Source: CAZJGG01 sp964545475 (GTDB lineage: Bacteria; Bacillota; Clostridia; Lachnospirales; JAISER01). From it: DNA of 21,668 nt. The notes under the pieces were generated by a model. The model saw only the letters and a program-made list of their open reading frames with translations, did no database searches and was not told the origin of the DNA. Below, one piece after another: positions 1 to 7,045 of this stretch; within the stretch, counting starts at the first letter, position 1; each line of letters starts with the position of its first letter. The translations under genes and the position numbers were made by a program. The DNA is taken from positions 1 to 21,668 of the forward strand of contig CAZJGG010000052.1 of the NCBI GenBank assembly GCA_964545475.1, in the 5' to 3' direction.

Positions 1-44
1 TAAATTAAAGCAATTACTAAAAATAGAGCGATCGTTTATAATTA

Positions 45-152
45 GGGCGTGTTGAATATTGATTAAAAAATTTTAAAACAATGTAAAAACGCCCCTAAAT
101 CCGGTGGTTTTTACATCTGAAATTTTCCAAATAAGGATTATTCAACACGCCC
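45..152. mobile_element. MITE-like element with GGGCGTGTTGAATA ends
   Basis: A 108-bp non-coding unit begins GGGCGTGTTGAATATT (45-60) and ends with its near-perfect inverse ATTATTCAACACGCCC (137-152). It is flanked on both sides by AATTA (40-44 and 153-157), which looks like a 5-bp target duplication. An internal pair, ATGTAAAAAC and GTTTTTACAT, can form a 10-bp stem. A partial second copy of the left half lies at 4777-4864. The ends resemble the AGAGCCTGTTCAAAG end of the IS5-type remnant just downstream, so trans-mobilisation by such a transposase is a reasonable inference. Confidence 0.7.
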
Positions 153-178
153 AATTACTATTTACTAATTATGATCTT

Positions 179-760
179 AGAGCCTGTTCAAAGTCTCCTT
201 AATAAAATAGACAAAAAGGTCAACTTAACCATGTTTAAAGTGTTCTCCAACTTTCGCTCACAGTTTTTCCATAGCCTATGGCACTTGTCAAGCCAACCAA
301 AAGTACGCTCCACAGTCCAACGCTTTGGGCTTACGGCAAAGGTATGAAGTTTGTTACGCTTTGTGATTTCAACCCTTGCGCCTGTAGCTTCAACGACTGC
401 GTTAACAAAGTTTTCGCCTGTATAACCGCCATCAGCAAGCACAGTTTTGAGTGAAGGCATGATAAAATCATTGCAAGAAAGCATGAAACTGCTCCGTTTC
501 TATCAGTAACATCGGCGGTTGTTACAATCGGCGCATATGGTAAACCAAGAGCATCTACTGCTATATGAAGTTTTACACCTGACTTTTTTACCTGCGTCAT
601 AGTCCTTTTCTGCTGCAGTATCCGCATTTTGTATAGTTTTAGAATCAACAATTAACATTGTGGGGGTTGGGTTTTGCCTTGTATCGTATCGCTCCAAATC
701 AGATTTATCGGGCAGGGCTGCTCCATTCAAGTCATTTCGTAGTAAAATTAGAAAGTGGAA
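179..760 (-). pseudogene. IS5-family transposase remnant, truncated and frameshifted
   Basis: The minus strand encodes the middle and C-terminal part of an IS5-family DDE transposase, broken across three frames. The first piece (about 760-590) has LIVDSKTIQNAD and YDAGKK. The second (about 590-488) has SGVKLHIAVDALGLP and ADVTDRNGAV. The third (484-188) has LADGGYTGENF, RWTVERTFGWLDKC and a final LLRRL. Judging from the expected family pattern, about two bases are missing after YDAGKK and one base after RNGAV. Roughly the first 100 residues of a normal transposase are absent, and nothing past about 760 resembles it. AGAGCCTGTTCAAAG at 179 probably marks one IS end; no matching end was found beyond 760. 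The protein cannot be functional. The family call is from remembered conserved motifs and is firm at family level only. Confidence 0.85.
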
Positions 761-830
761 AAAAATTAGAGCTGAAAAATAATGACTAAACTTCTAATCC
801 CGGAAAAAGTCAAAGAGGGTGGGCGTGGCA

Positions 831-1667
831 ATGATTGCAAAAGATTCAATACAGAACTTCATCAACTATAATCGTGTATTAATCCAAGGTGCTGATTTTA
901 TATATCTGCTACCTCATCCAGAGCTTAGAAATTTTATTTCCAATTACACGATCACTTTTCCAAGTAAGGGTATGATGTCCGACAGTTATGCTGTTATTCC
1001 TCATGGAAGTGCCACACTGGTTCTTTCATGTACCGATAGTCTCATTTCTGGGAGCTTGTTCGGTCCCATAACTAAACCTGCATACGTTGGCAAGTCAGCC
1101 AATAATTTCAGCCTCCTGTTTATTGTGGAGTTTCAACCAGCGGGCTATTACGCCTTTGGCGGAATGCCTCAAAAAGAAATAACAGATTGCGTGATAAACT
1201 TTGAAACTGTAAATCCTGCAATGAACCGCCTAATGACCAAAGAATTGGAAGCGACGTTAAATATTCATAGCCTAATTACCAAAATAGACAGGCTTTTTTT
1301 AGCGCACTTGAAAGGCGCTTTTTATCGTCAGGAATTTTCACAGGCAAACAATATGATTATAAATAGCGGAGGAACTCTTTCTGTTAAAGAACTTTCACAA
1401 AATGTGTTTTTCAGCGAACGGCATTTAGGCCGAATTTTTGATGAATATATGGGCGTGAGTATAAAATCTTTTTCTCGCCTTGTCCGTGTAAACAAGGCTA
1501 TACGGCTTTTGCAGCAACGCAATTACAGCCCAACACAAGTTTTCATTGAAACCGGATTTTATGATATGCCTCACTTTATTAATGATTTCAAGTCCATCTG
1601 TAGTATTACCCCACAGGAATATCGGGACAATATGTCCGATTTTTACAACGAGATAGCCAAATTCTAA
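831..1667 (+). CDS. AraC-family transcriptional regulator
   Basis: This is a 278-residue protein with an N-terminal sensory region of about 170 residues (it contains LLPHPELRNFISNY and VEFQPAGYYAFGGMP, in the style of DUF6597-type AraC proteins). A C-terminal AraC double helix-turn-helix covers about 175-265: LSVKELSQNVFFSERHLGRIF is the first HTH, and SPTQVFIETGFYDMPHFINDF plus ITPQEYR the second. It is expected to bind DNA and act as a local activator or repressor; the ligand is unknown. I chose ATG 831 because AGAGGGTGG (816-824) lies just upstream; GTG 819 and GTG 825 are in-frame alternatives. The VOC-fold gene begins 37 nt after its stop, so the two probably form a regulator-plus-enzyme pair. 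The pair follows transposon debris, which fits acquisition by transfer, but that is inference. Confidence 0.88.
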   Translation: MIAKDSIQNFINYNRVLIQGADFIYLLPHPELRNFISNYTITFPSKGMMSDSYAVIPHGSATLVLSCTDSLISGSLFGPITKPAYVGKSANNFSLLFIVEFQPAGYYAFGGMPQKEITDCVINFETVNPAMNRLMTKELEATLNIHSLITKIDRLFLAHLKGAFYRQEFSQANNMIINSGGTLSVKELSQNVFFSERHLGRIFDEYMGVSIKSFSRLVRVNKAIRLLQQRNYSPTQVFIETGFYDMPHFINDFKSICSITPQEYRDNMSDFYNEIAKF

Positions 1668-1704
1668 TGTATAATGAAAGGAAACTTAGGACAGGGGTGA
1701 TATT

Positions 1705-2160
1705 ATGCAGTATCAAGGCACTTTGATTGCCGTATCTGATATGGCGAAGGCAAAGTATTTTTATGAAACTGTAATGGAACAAAAGGTAATGATGGACTTA
1801 GGGGTGCATGTGGCTTTTGAAGGAGGGCTTGCCTTGCAATCCAATTATTCTGAATTAGTAGGTGTTGATCTGCCTGGTAAGGTGCAGCCGAACAACTTTC
1901 AACTTTACTTTGAAGTGGAGGATTTGGGTTTTTGGCAAGATAAAATAAACAGCACTAAAGGAATTGAATTTATCCATAAGGCAAAAGAATATCCTTGGGG
2001 ACAGCGTGTTATCCGGTTTTATGACTATGATAAATTTATAGTTGAAGTGGCCGAAAGCATGACGAGCGTCGCAAAGCGTTTTTTAGCACAGGGGCTTAGC
2101 GTTGAGGAAACTGCCGAGCGAACTATGTTCCCTGCAGAATTTGTAAAAAGTCTTGTATAG
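1705..2160 (+). CDS. VOC-family (glyoxalase/bleomycin resistance fold) protein
   Basis: The 151-residue protein starts MQYQGTLIAVSDMAKAKYFYETVM, the usual opening strand and helix of a vicinal oxygen chelate domain. It continues with LGVHVAFEGGLALQ, NFQLYFEVEDLGFW and VIRFYDYDKFIVEVAES, which ends a single VOC domain at about residue 115. The family includes glyoxalases, dioxygenases and antibiotic-binding proteins, so the substrate cannot be read from sequence. The last 30 residues (RFLAQGLSVEETAERTMFPAEFV) form a small HTH-like helical tail seen in many single-domain VOC proteins of Firmicutes. The start ATG is preceded by AGGGGTGA. It lies 37 nt after the AraC-type gene on the same strand and is probably co-transcribed with it. 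Confidence 0.88.
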   Translation: MQYQGTLIAVSDMAKAKYFYETVMEQKVMMDLGVHVAFEGGLALQSNYSELVGVDLPGKVQPNNFQLYFEVEDLGFWQDKINSTKGIEFIHKAKEYPWGQRVIRFYDYDKFIVEVAESMTSVAKRFLAQGLSVEETAERTMFPAEFVKSLV

Positions 2161-2179
2161 AAGTAATTTTTAGTTTAAT

Positions 2180-2252
2180 GTGAGTTCGACGAAAATTATA
2201 AAAAACATAATTTTCATCGAACTTTGATTATATTCGCACAATTTGCGGTAAA
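2180..2252. repeat. Dispersed repeat with hairpin, copy 1
   Basis: GTGAGTTCGACGAA (2180-2193) opens a 16-bp hairpin: GTTCGACGAAAATTAT (2184-2199) pairs with ATAATTTTCATCGAAC (2207-2222), allowing one wobble. A 30-bp block follows (2223-2252, beginning TTTGATTATATTC). Both blocks recur at 18383-18438, but there the 30-bp block is inverted relative to the GTGAGTTCGACGAA block. The hairpin lies 23 nt after the VOC gene stop and could also act as a transcript end, though no T-run follows. Confidence 0.6.
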
Positions 2253-2279
2253 TTTTTAAATTGCTCTAGGTGGGGTTGT

Positions 2280-2450
2280 ATGAAAAAAATACTTTTTGTG
2301 ATTTGCATTTTATCCGTTGCTTTAACTTTCATTGGGTGTGCTTATGTACTTATTAACAAAGGGCAAGTCAATGCTGGATATGCTGTAGTGCCCATGATAT
2401 TTGCCAATGTTTCCTTATCTGCATACAGAAAATATTATCGTACCAAATGA
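2280..2450 (+). CDS. Small two-helix membrane protein, 56 aa
   Basis: This is an open frame from ATG 2280 to TGA 2450, preceded by AGGTGGGG at a good distance. The product starts MKKILFVICILSVALTFIGC, giving one hydrophobic helix (about residues 4-25). A second hydrophobic stretch (about 33-50, containing GYAVVPMIFANVSLSAY) is followed by a basic tail, RKYYRTK. The cysteine at 20 sits at the end of the first helix, but the residues before it (F-I-G) make a poor lipobox, so a membrane protein is more likely than a lipoprotein. I do not recognise the family. It is separated from the VOC gene by the hairpin repeat. Its last 16 bases overlap the end of a doubtful minus-strand frame. Confidence 0.6.
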   Translation: MKKILFVICILSVALTFIGCAYVLINKGQVNAGYAVVPMIFANVSLSAYRKYYRTK

Positions 2451-2698
2451 GCATAACACAAAATACCCAATATTTTTATACCGTTTGAGTGCGTTGGAGT
2501 AATTCGGCGCACTTGTTTCTGTCTTACACCAACATGTTCTAAATGATTTAAAGGGTATTTTGGAGAAAAAAGAGGGTTAATATAGCCATTTGGAAGAACA
2601 TAAACAGCTATGTTCCCAGGAACAGCGGTGAATGTTTTGTCAAGTTGCTCTAACTTATCGTTTAAAGCAATTTGACGTAAAAATAGCGGCAATCCCAT
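2435..2698 (-). CDS. Doubtful 87-aa hypothetical frame
   Basis: An open frame of 87 codons begins inside the loop of the terminator that follows the SPOCS/LysM gene and runs on the same strand. No ribosome binding site precedes the ATG (the sequence before it is ACCTTTAAA). The product is soluble-looking and somewhat basic, with phrases such as VYVLPNGYINPLF and ITPTHSNGIKILG, and matches no family I recognise. It may be a decayed gene fragment or chance. It is listed because nothing else explains 2451-2680. Confidence 0.2.
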   Translation of the reverse strand: MGLPLFLRQIALNDKLEQLDKTFTAVPGNIAVYVLPNGYINPLFSPKYPLNHLEHVGVRQKQVRRITPTHSNGIKILGILCYAHLVR

Positions 2699-2716
2699 TT
2701 TAAAGGTGATTGCCGC
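2678..2716 (-). terminator. Rho-independent terminator of the SPOCS/LysM gene
   Basis: A 9-bp stem, GCGGCAATC (2686-2694) with GATTGCCGC (2708-2716), is followed on the minus strand by TATTTTTAC. It starts 7 nt beyond the stop codon of the gene at 2723-4291. The + side has ATTTTATT, so weak bidirectional action is possible. Confidence 0.8.
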
Positions 2717-2722
2717 ATTTTA

Positions 2723-4291
2723 TTAACAAACTTTTTTAAGAATTAATAATTTTTGCCCAACGCCTATTTTGGCAGGGGTTTCAATTTCATTAATTTGCAT
2801 TATTTCATCAACACTAGTGTTGTAACGCTTTGCAATTTTCCATAAAGTATCGTTCTTTTGAATAATATAAACTGTCATGCTGGCCATTGAATCAATTTCA
2901 GATTTGTCCATATCCTCAAACGCTATATCTGTAATCATGCTCATTTCTTGTTCGTGAATAACCTGTGTATTAAAGCTTAATAAGAATCTGAGCTCCATTT
3001 CACGGCCGCTTAGCATGTTAAAGCCTATATGGTCAATGCTTACATCCATTATAACGTCCATTCCCGATATTGCGCCCTTTGTCTCAATAACTTGCCTGTA
3101 GGGCATCATAACATGGTGAGAAAATAAAGGCATTTGGTCGTTTTCTGCAACATAAAGCACATCGGCTGCAATAATTCCCTCAACAACCACTTTATCTTCA
3201 ATAATTTTCGCTTCGTCTACCCTTGCCTTGCCTTTAACTCTAAAAATCTGCAAAATGTCCGGGCAGTTTTCATCAAGGGTAAACACTTCTTTTATTGGAG
3301 TTTGGTTTTTGTTGCGGCATATAAGCTTAGGATATTTTATTGGTGTTTTGCTTACAGAAAGCCTTTTGTTTATACAATGAGCATCTTCTAAAATTTCCAT
3401 TGATTCCTGGCAATGAACTTTTACAGTTGCGCTAATTGTAACTTCAACCTCTAAAACACGTTCTTCGCCGTCGGAATCCGGTCTTACATGAATATGCTTG
3501 TCAATTACCTGAAGCGAAACGTCAACCATCATATCTTCTTTAGCTCCGTTAACGTCAACACTTCCGTTAAAAGACATTTCATGCTCAACAAATTCAATTA
3601 AACTGGACTCGTTGTCCCCCATATAAAGTGTTGCAACGTTAAGCTCCCCGGTTATAACAACCCGACCGCTGGCAGCTCGCACTTCTTTGCTGGAAACCAT
3701 AATTCCGCATTGCAAAACTTCTCGGATATTTGGCTTTCCGGCAGGTATAACGAGTTCATCTTTAATTGTAAAGCGGTCAACCTTGTTTTCTATACGCCTG
3801 TTAAGGGTAAGACCATTTTTTTGAAGCTGGTTTTCGTTAATATCCCTTAAGTTTACTACAATTTCATGCTCGTTAGTGTTTTCGCAAAGGGCTATAATAT
3901 CCACAACCGCTTTATAGCTCACCTTTCTGTCGTTAAGCATTTTATAATCAATATTTGCGATTTCAGCCTTAACTTCAACCCACATCTCTTTAGTTGCGCC
4001 GTTGACGTTTATAAAATCGTCAATAGCGGTAGTAATGCTCATGCTATGTACCGGTCTTTCAGACCCGCGGGCAAGGTATAAAACTTGCACCTCTAATTTA
4101 CCTACAAAGTTAACTCTGTCGCCGCCTGCTTCGGCTCTTTCAATTACAACCTTAGATTCTGTCTGCAATATAACAGCCATATCAGGCTTAACATCTGGTA
4201 CAATTAAATCGCCCTCAATAAGAATTTGAGTTGTTTCTCTGCCGACTTTTTCATCAAGTATTATTTTCTCTTTTACAAGCTCGTAAGACAT
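2723..4291 (-). CDS. SPOCS (DUF3794) and LysM domain protein
   Basis: The 522-residue protein has three repeats of the SPOCS/DUF3794 type, each with the same rhythm of a proline/aspartate turn, a beta region and a VLY strand. They are about 20-140 (LIVPDVKPDMAVIL ... LEVQVLYL), 175-310 (LVIPAGKPNIREVL ... LNVATLYM) and 335-465 (LDENCPDILQIF ... IAADVLYV). It ends in one LysM domain (about 474-519: YIIQKNDTLWKIAKRYNTS ... IGVGQKLLIL), which binds N-acetylglucosamine glycans. SPOCS/LysM proteins are typical of spore-forming Clostridia and are linked to spore coat or cortex assembly. No signal peptide is visible, in keeping with action inside the mother cell. AAGGAGGT precedes ATG 4291. CATAATATA (4325-4333, minus strand) resembles a sporulation sigma -10, but no matching -35 was seen. 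Confidence 0.9.
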   Translation of the reverse strand: MSYELVKEKIILDEKVGRETTQILIEGDLIVPDVKPDMAVILQTESKVVIERAEAGGDRVNFVGKLEVQVLYLARGSERPVHSMSITTAIDDFINVNGATKEMWVEVKAEIANIDYKMLNDRKVSYKAVVDIIALCENTNEHEIVVNLRDINENQLQKNGLTLNRRIENKVDRFTIKDELVIPAGKPNIREVLQCGIMVSSKEVRAASGRVVITGELNVATLYMGDNESSLIEFVEHEMSFNGSVDVNGAKEDMMVDVSLQVIDKHIHVRPDSDGEERVLEVEVTISATVKVHCQESMEILEDAHCINKRLSVSKTPIKYPKLICRNKNQTPIKEVFTLDENCPDILQIFRVKGKARVDEAKIIEDKVVVEGIIAADVLYVAENDQMPLFSHHVMMPYRQVIETKGAISGMDVIMDVSIDHIGFNMLSGREMELRFLLSFNTQVIHEQEMSMITDIAFEDMDKSEIDSMASMTVYIIQKNDTLWKIAKRYNTSVDEIMQINEIETPAKIGVGQKLLILKKVC

Positions 4292-4385
4292 AAAAACTTA
4301 CCTCCTTCGCCATATCTATTTTAGTATATTATGGTAAGGGCTTTTTTATGCCTATCTAAGCATTTAAAATAAACCTGCATTTTAC

Positions 4386-4413
4386 TTGACATGACGTATA
4401 TATACTATATACT
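4386..4413 (+). promoter_or_regulatory. Sigma-A-type promoter for the small membrane protein
   Basis: TTGACA (4386-4391), a 16-bp spacer and TATACT (4408-4413) lie about 45 bp before the start of the 84-aa membrane protein. TACTAT (4410-4415) with an 18-bp spacer is an alternative -10. The region is rich in alternating TA. Confidence 0.65.
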
Positions 4414-4458
4414 ATATGTTAGTACTTACTCTATTTATTAAGGATGAGGTTTCTAAAT

Positions 4459-4713
4459 ATGTTTAATAAAATTATAGCAGTTATCTCGAATAAATATTAT
4501 GAATTACTTAAAATCCTGAACATACTTCTTTCATGTTTCCTTGTTTATTTATCGTATATGGGGTCAAAACTTGACTTTATACTCTACATATTACTTATTA
4601 TAAATTTATCTTGTTCAGTTATTTATCACATTAATAAAAAGAGAATATTTGAAGCAATTCTATTTTCTATCTTTATTTCGCTTGTTATTTACTTCTTTAT
4701 TAAAAGCATATAA
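4459..4713 (+). CDS. Small three-helix membrane protein, 84 aa
   Basis: The frame can begin at ATG 4444, but that codon lies within AGGATGAGG (4441-4449), which is the likely ribosome binding site for ATG 4459; I therefore start at 4459. The product has three hydrophobic helices of about 17-20 residues (roughly 16-33, 39-58 and 65-83) joined by short loops. A basic HINKKR turn precedes the last helix. It has no recognisable catalytic motif or family. It has its own promoter (4386-4413), is divergent from the SPOCS/LysM gene and is followed by a palindrome and a broken MITE copy. Small stand-alone hydrophobic proteins of this kind may be membrane stress proteins, immunity proteins or toxins; the sequence does not decide. 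Confidence 0.65.
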   Translation: MFNKIIAVISNKYYELLKILNILLSCFLVYLSYMGSKLDFILYILLIINLSCSVIYHINKKRIFEAILFSIFISLVIYFFIKSI

Positions 4714-4757
4714 CTTACTTAAAGAAGAAGTATGGTCGTTTGCCACTGACGCAGCGA

Positions 4758-4775
4758 TTCGGAAAATTTTCCGAA
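4758..4775. repeat. Perfect 18-bp palindrome
   Basis: TTCGGAAAATTTTCCGAA reads the same on both strands and abuts the GGGCGTG end of the MITE fragment with one base between. With no loop it is a better candidate for a protein-binding site or an insertion hot spot than for a terminator. Confidence 0.5.
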
Positions 4776-4776
4776 A

Positions 4777-4864
4777 GGGCGTGTTGAATATTGATTAAAA
4801 AATTTCAAAACGATGTAAACACGCCACGAAAAGACACTGAAATTTATATTCCAAACAGGCTCTT
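4777..4864. mobile_element. Chimeric second copy of the GGGCGTG MITE
   Basis: The left half (4777 to about 4826) is nearly identical to the left half of the element at 45-152. The right half shares only a TGAAATTT...TTCCAAA core and ends AACAGGCTCTT (4854-4864). That end is the inverse of the AGAGCCTGTT end of the IS5-type remnant at 179. So one terminus matches the MITE and the other matches the IS. It lies in the gap between the small membrane protein and the end of tex. Confidence 0.55.
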
Positions 4865-4878
4865 AAAGGGTTAATCAA

Positions 4879-7023
4879 TCAGTTAACACCTATCATAGTT
4901 AATGAAATTCGTTTTTTCTTTATATCAACGCCAAGAACTTTAACATTAACTACATCCCCTATTTTTACGGCATCTAAAGGATGTTTAATAAATTTTTCGG
5001 AAATTTGCGAAATATGAACAAGCCCGTCCTGGTGAACGCCAATGTCCACAAAAGCTCCGAAATCAATAACGTTGCGTACTGTTCCGGCTAAAACCATTCC
5101 CTCGGTTAAATCCTCCATTTCAAGAACATCTCCCCTTAAAATTGGCGGCGGCATATCCTCTCTTGGGTCTCTGCCGGGTTTTTCAAGCTCTTTTATAATA
5201 TCAACAAGGGTTGGAACGCCAACACCAATTTGCTCTGCAATTTTCTTTATATCGCTTACTTTATCTTTAAGGTTTTTAAGCTTTTTCTCCTTAACGTCAT
5301 TAAGAGAAAGGTTTAACATTTCAAGAAGCTTTTCCGCCGCATCGTAAGATTCCGGGTGTACTCCAGTGTTGTCAAGCACATGCTTGCCCTCTGAAATGCG
5401 CAAAAAGCCTGCGCATTGCTCAAACGCTTTTGGGCCTAAGCTTTTAACTTTTTTAAGCTGGGTTCTGGAAATAAATTTGCCGTTTTCTTCTCTGTAAATA
5501 ATTATATTTTTTGCAACTGTGGCAGAAACCCCAGAAACATAAGAAAGAAGCGACGGCGAAGCTGTATTTAAGTCCACACCTACAGAGTTAACACAGCTCT
5601 CAACTACACCACTTAAAGTTTCGTTAAGGTGCTTCTGGTTCATATCGTGCTGATATTGCCCAACCCCTATGCTTTGAGGGTCAATTTTTACAAGCTCCGC
5701 CAATGGGTCTTGAAGCCTGCGCCCAATAGAAACGGCGCTTCTAAGGGCAACGTCAAATTCAGGAAATTCCTGAGCTCCTAGCTTAGATGCAGAATACACA
5801 GAAGCTCCAGCTTCGTTAACAATAATATAATGAAGCTTTTTATCAATCTCTTTAAGCATGTCTACAACGAAAAGCTCTGTCTCTCGAGATGCCGTGCCGT
5901 TGCCGATTACAATTATATCAACATTATGCTTATTTATAAGGAGAATAAGCTTTTTCTTTGATTCCTCTGTTTTGTTTGCAGGGGGCGTTGGGTAAACAAC
6001 TCCTGTATCGAGGACTTTTCCTGTTTCATCTATAACAGCGACTTTACACCCGGTTCTAAAGCCCGGATCAAGAGCAAGAACAACTTTCCCCTTAATTGGA
6101 GGCTGTAAAAGAAGTGGTTTTAAGTTTTCTGCGAAAACCTTAATTGCCCCCTCTTCCGCTTTTTCCGTCAAGGCATTACGTATTTCTCTCTCAACAGACG
6201 GAAAAATAAGGCGTTTATAACTGTCTTCTATAATTTCAATCATAACCTGCTTTGTAAACTCATTTTCCCTTACTATTTCATTATAAAGGCTTCTGAATAT
6301 ATCATCATCCGGCGCTTCAATTTTTACAGTTAAAAACTTTTCTTTTTCCCCTCTGTTAATTGCCAAAATTCTGTGCCCTGCAATTTTTTTAACTTGCTCT
6401 GAAAACTCGTTATACATTTCGTAAACAGATTCTAAAATCCCTTCATTGCCTTTAGATACGACAAAGCCTTTGTCGAAAATCTCTTTTCTTATCATACTTC
6501 TGTAATTTGGATCGTCGGAAATCATTTCGGCAACAATATCTTTTGCCCCGGCAAGGGCTTCTTCTATGGTATTTACGCCTTTTTCTTCGCAAACATACTG
6601 TTCGGCATCTATTTCAAGGGGCTTGTCCGTCATTTGCAAAAATATAATATTAGCAAGCCCGTCCAGCCCTTTTTCTTTTGCAATAGTAGCTCTAGTACGG
6701 CGTTTGGGCTTAAACGGACGGTAAATATCTTCAATCTCCACAAGAGTAATGGCATCGTCAAGAGCTTTGGAAATTTCATCTGTCATTTTTTCCTGCTCAA
6801 TAATGGATTTACGCACCTGTTCTCGTTTTTCGTCTAAATTGCGTAAATAAACAAGCCTGTCATAAACCTCTCTTAGCTTTTGATCGTCGATAGAGCCTGT
6901 AAGCTCTTTTCTGTATCTGGCAATAAAAGGTATTGTGTTTCCTTCGTCAATAAGTTCTACAATGTTTTTTGTATGGACGGGCGACAGCTTAAATTCAACC
7001 TCTAACTGTTTTAAAATATCCAT
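4879..7023 (-). CDS. tex: Tex-family RNA-binding protein with S1 domain
   Basis: The 714-residue protein matches the Tex/YhgF transcription accessory family along its whole length. It has an N-terminal helical Tex domain (about 5-185, NTIPFIARYRKELTGSIDD), a YqgF/RNase H-like domain (about 320-450, VLALDPGFRTGCKVAVID), and the IGVGQYQHDMNQ region. Helix-hairpin-helix repeats follow (about 490-555), and a C-terminal S1 RNA-binding domain covers about 635-710 (GMVLAGTVRNVIDFGAFVDIG). Tex binds nucleic acid and is linked to transcription and RNA processing; its exact role is unsettled. A longer frame begins at ATG 7053, but AGGAGTGG lies just before ATG 7023, which gives the canonical MDILKQLE start. 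It follows yycI by 22 nt and is probably the last gene of the wal run; no clear hairpin follows its stop. Confidence 0.96.
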   Translation of the reverse strand: MDILKQLEVEFKLSPVHTKNIVELIDEGNTIPFIARYRKELTGSIDDQKLREVYDRLVYLRNLDEKREQVRKSIIEQEKMTDEISKALDDAITLVEIEDIYRPFKPKRRTRATIAKEKGLDGLANIIFLQMTDKPLEIDAEQYVCEEKGVNTIEEALAGAKDIVAEMISDDPNYRSMIRKEIFDKGFVVSKGNEGILESVYEMYNEFSEQVKKIAGHRILAINRGEKEKFLTVKIEAPDDDIFRSLYNEIVRENEFTKQVMIEIIEDSYKRLIFPSVEREIRNALTEKAEEGAIKVFAENLKPLLLQPPIKGKVVLALDPGFRTGCKVAVIDETGKVLDTGVVYPTPPANKTEESKKKLILLINKHNVDIIVIGNGTASRETELFVVDMLKEIDKKLHYIIVNEAGASVYSASKLGAQEFPEFDVALRSAVSIGRRLQDPLAELVKIDPQSIGVGQYQHDMNQKHLNETLSGVVESCVNSVGVDLNTASPSLLSYVSGVSATVAKNIIIYREENGKFISRTQLKKVKSLGPKAFEQCAGFLRISEGKHVLDNTGVHPESYDAAEKLLEMLNLSLNDVKEKKLKNLKDKVSDIKKIAEQIGVGVPTLVDIIKELEKPGRDPREDMPPPILRGDVLEMEDLTEGMVLAGTVRNVIDFGAFVDIGVHQDGLVHISQISEKFIKHPLDAVKIGDVVNVKVLGVDIKKKRISLTMIGVN

Positions 7024-7045
7024 AAATCCACTCCTGAAATTATAT

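Noticed and set aside
590..605. A6G run in the IS5 remnant as a programmed frameshift site
   Set aside because: The continuing frame is +1 relative to the first (two bases appear missing), whereas a -1 slip here hits a stop at once, and a second break follows; decay is simpler.
2296..2341. Lipoprotein signal in the 56-aa protein
   Set aside because: The residues before the cysteine (F-I-G) do not fit a lipobox and a second helix follows.
4325..4333. CATAATATA as a sigma-K or sigma-E promoter for the SPOCS gene
   Set aside because: The -10 fits, but I found no -35 at the right distance; kept only as a remark.
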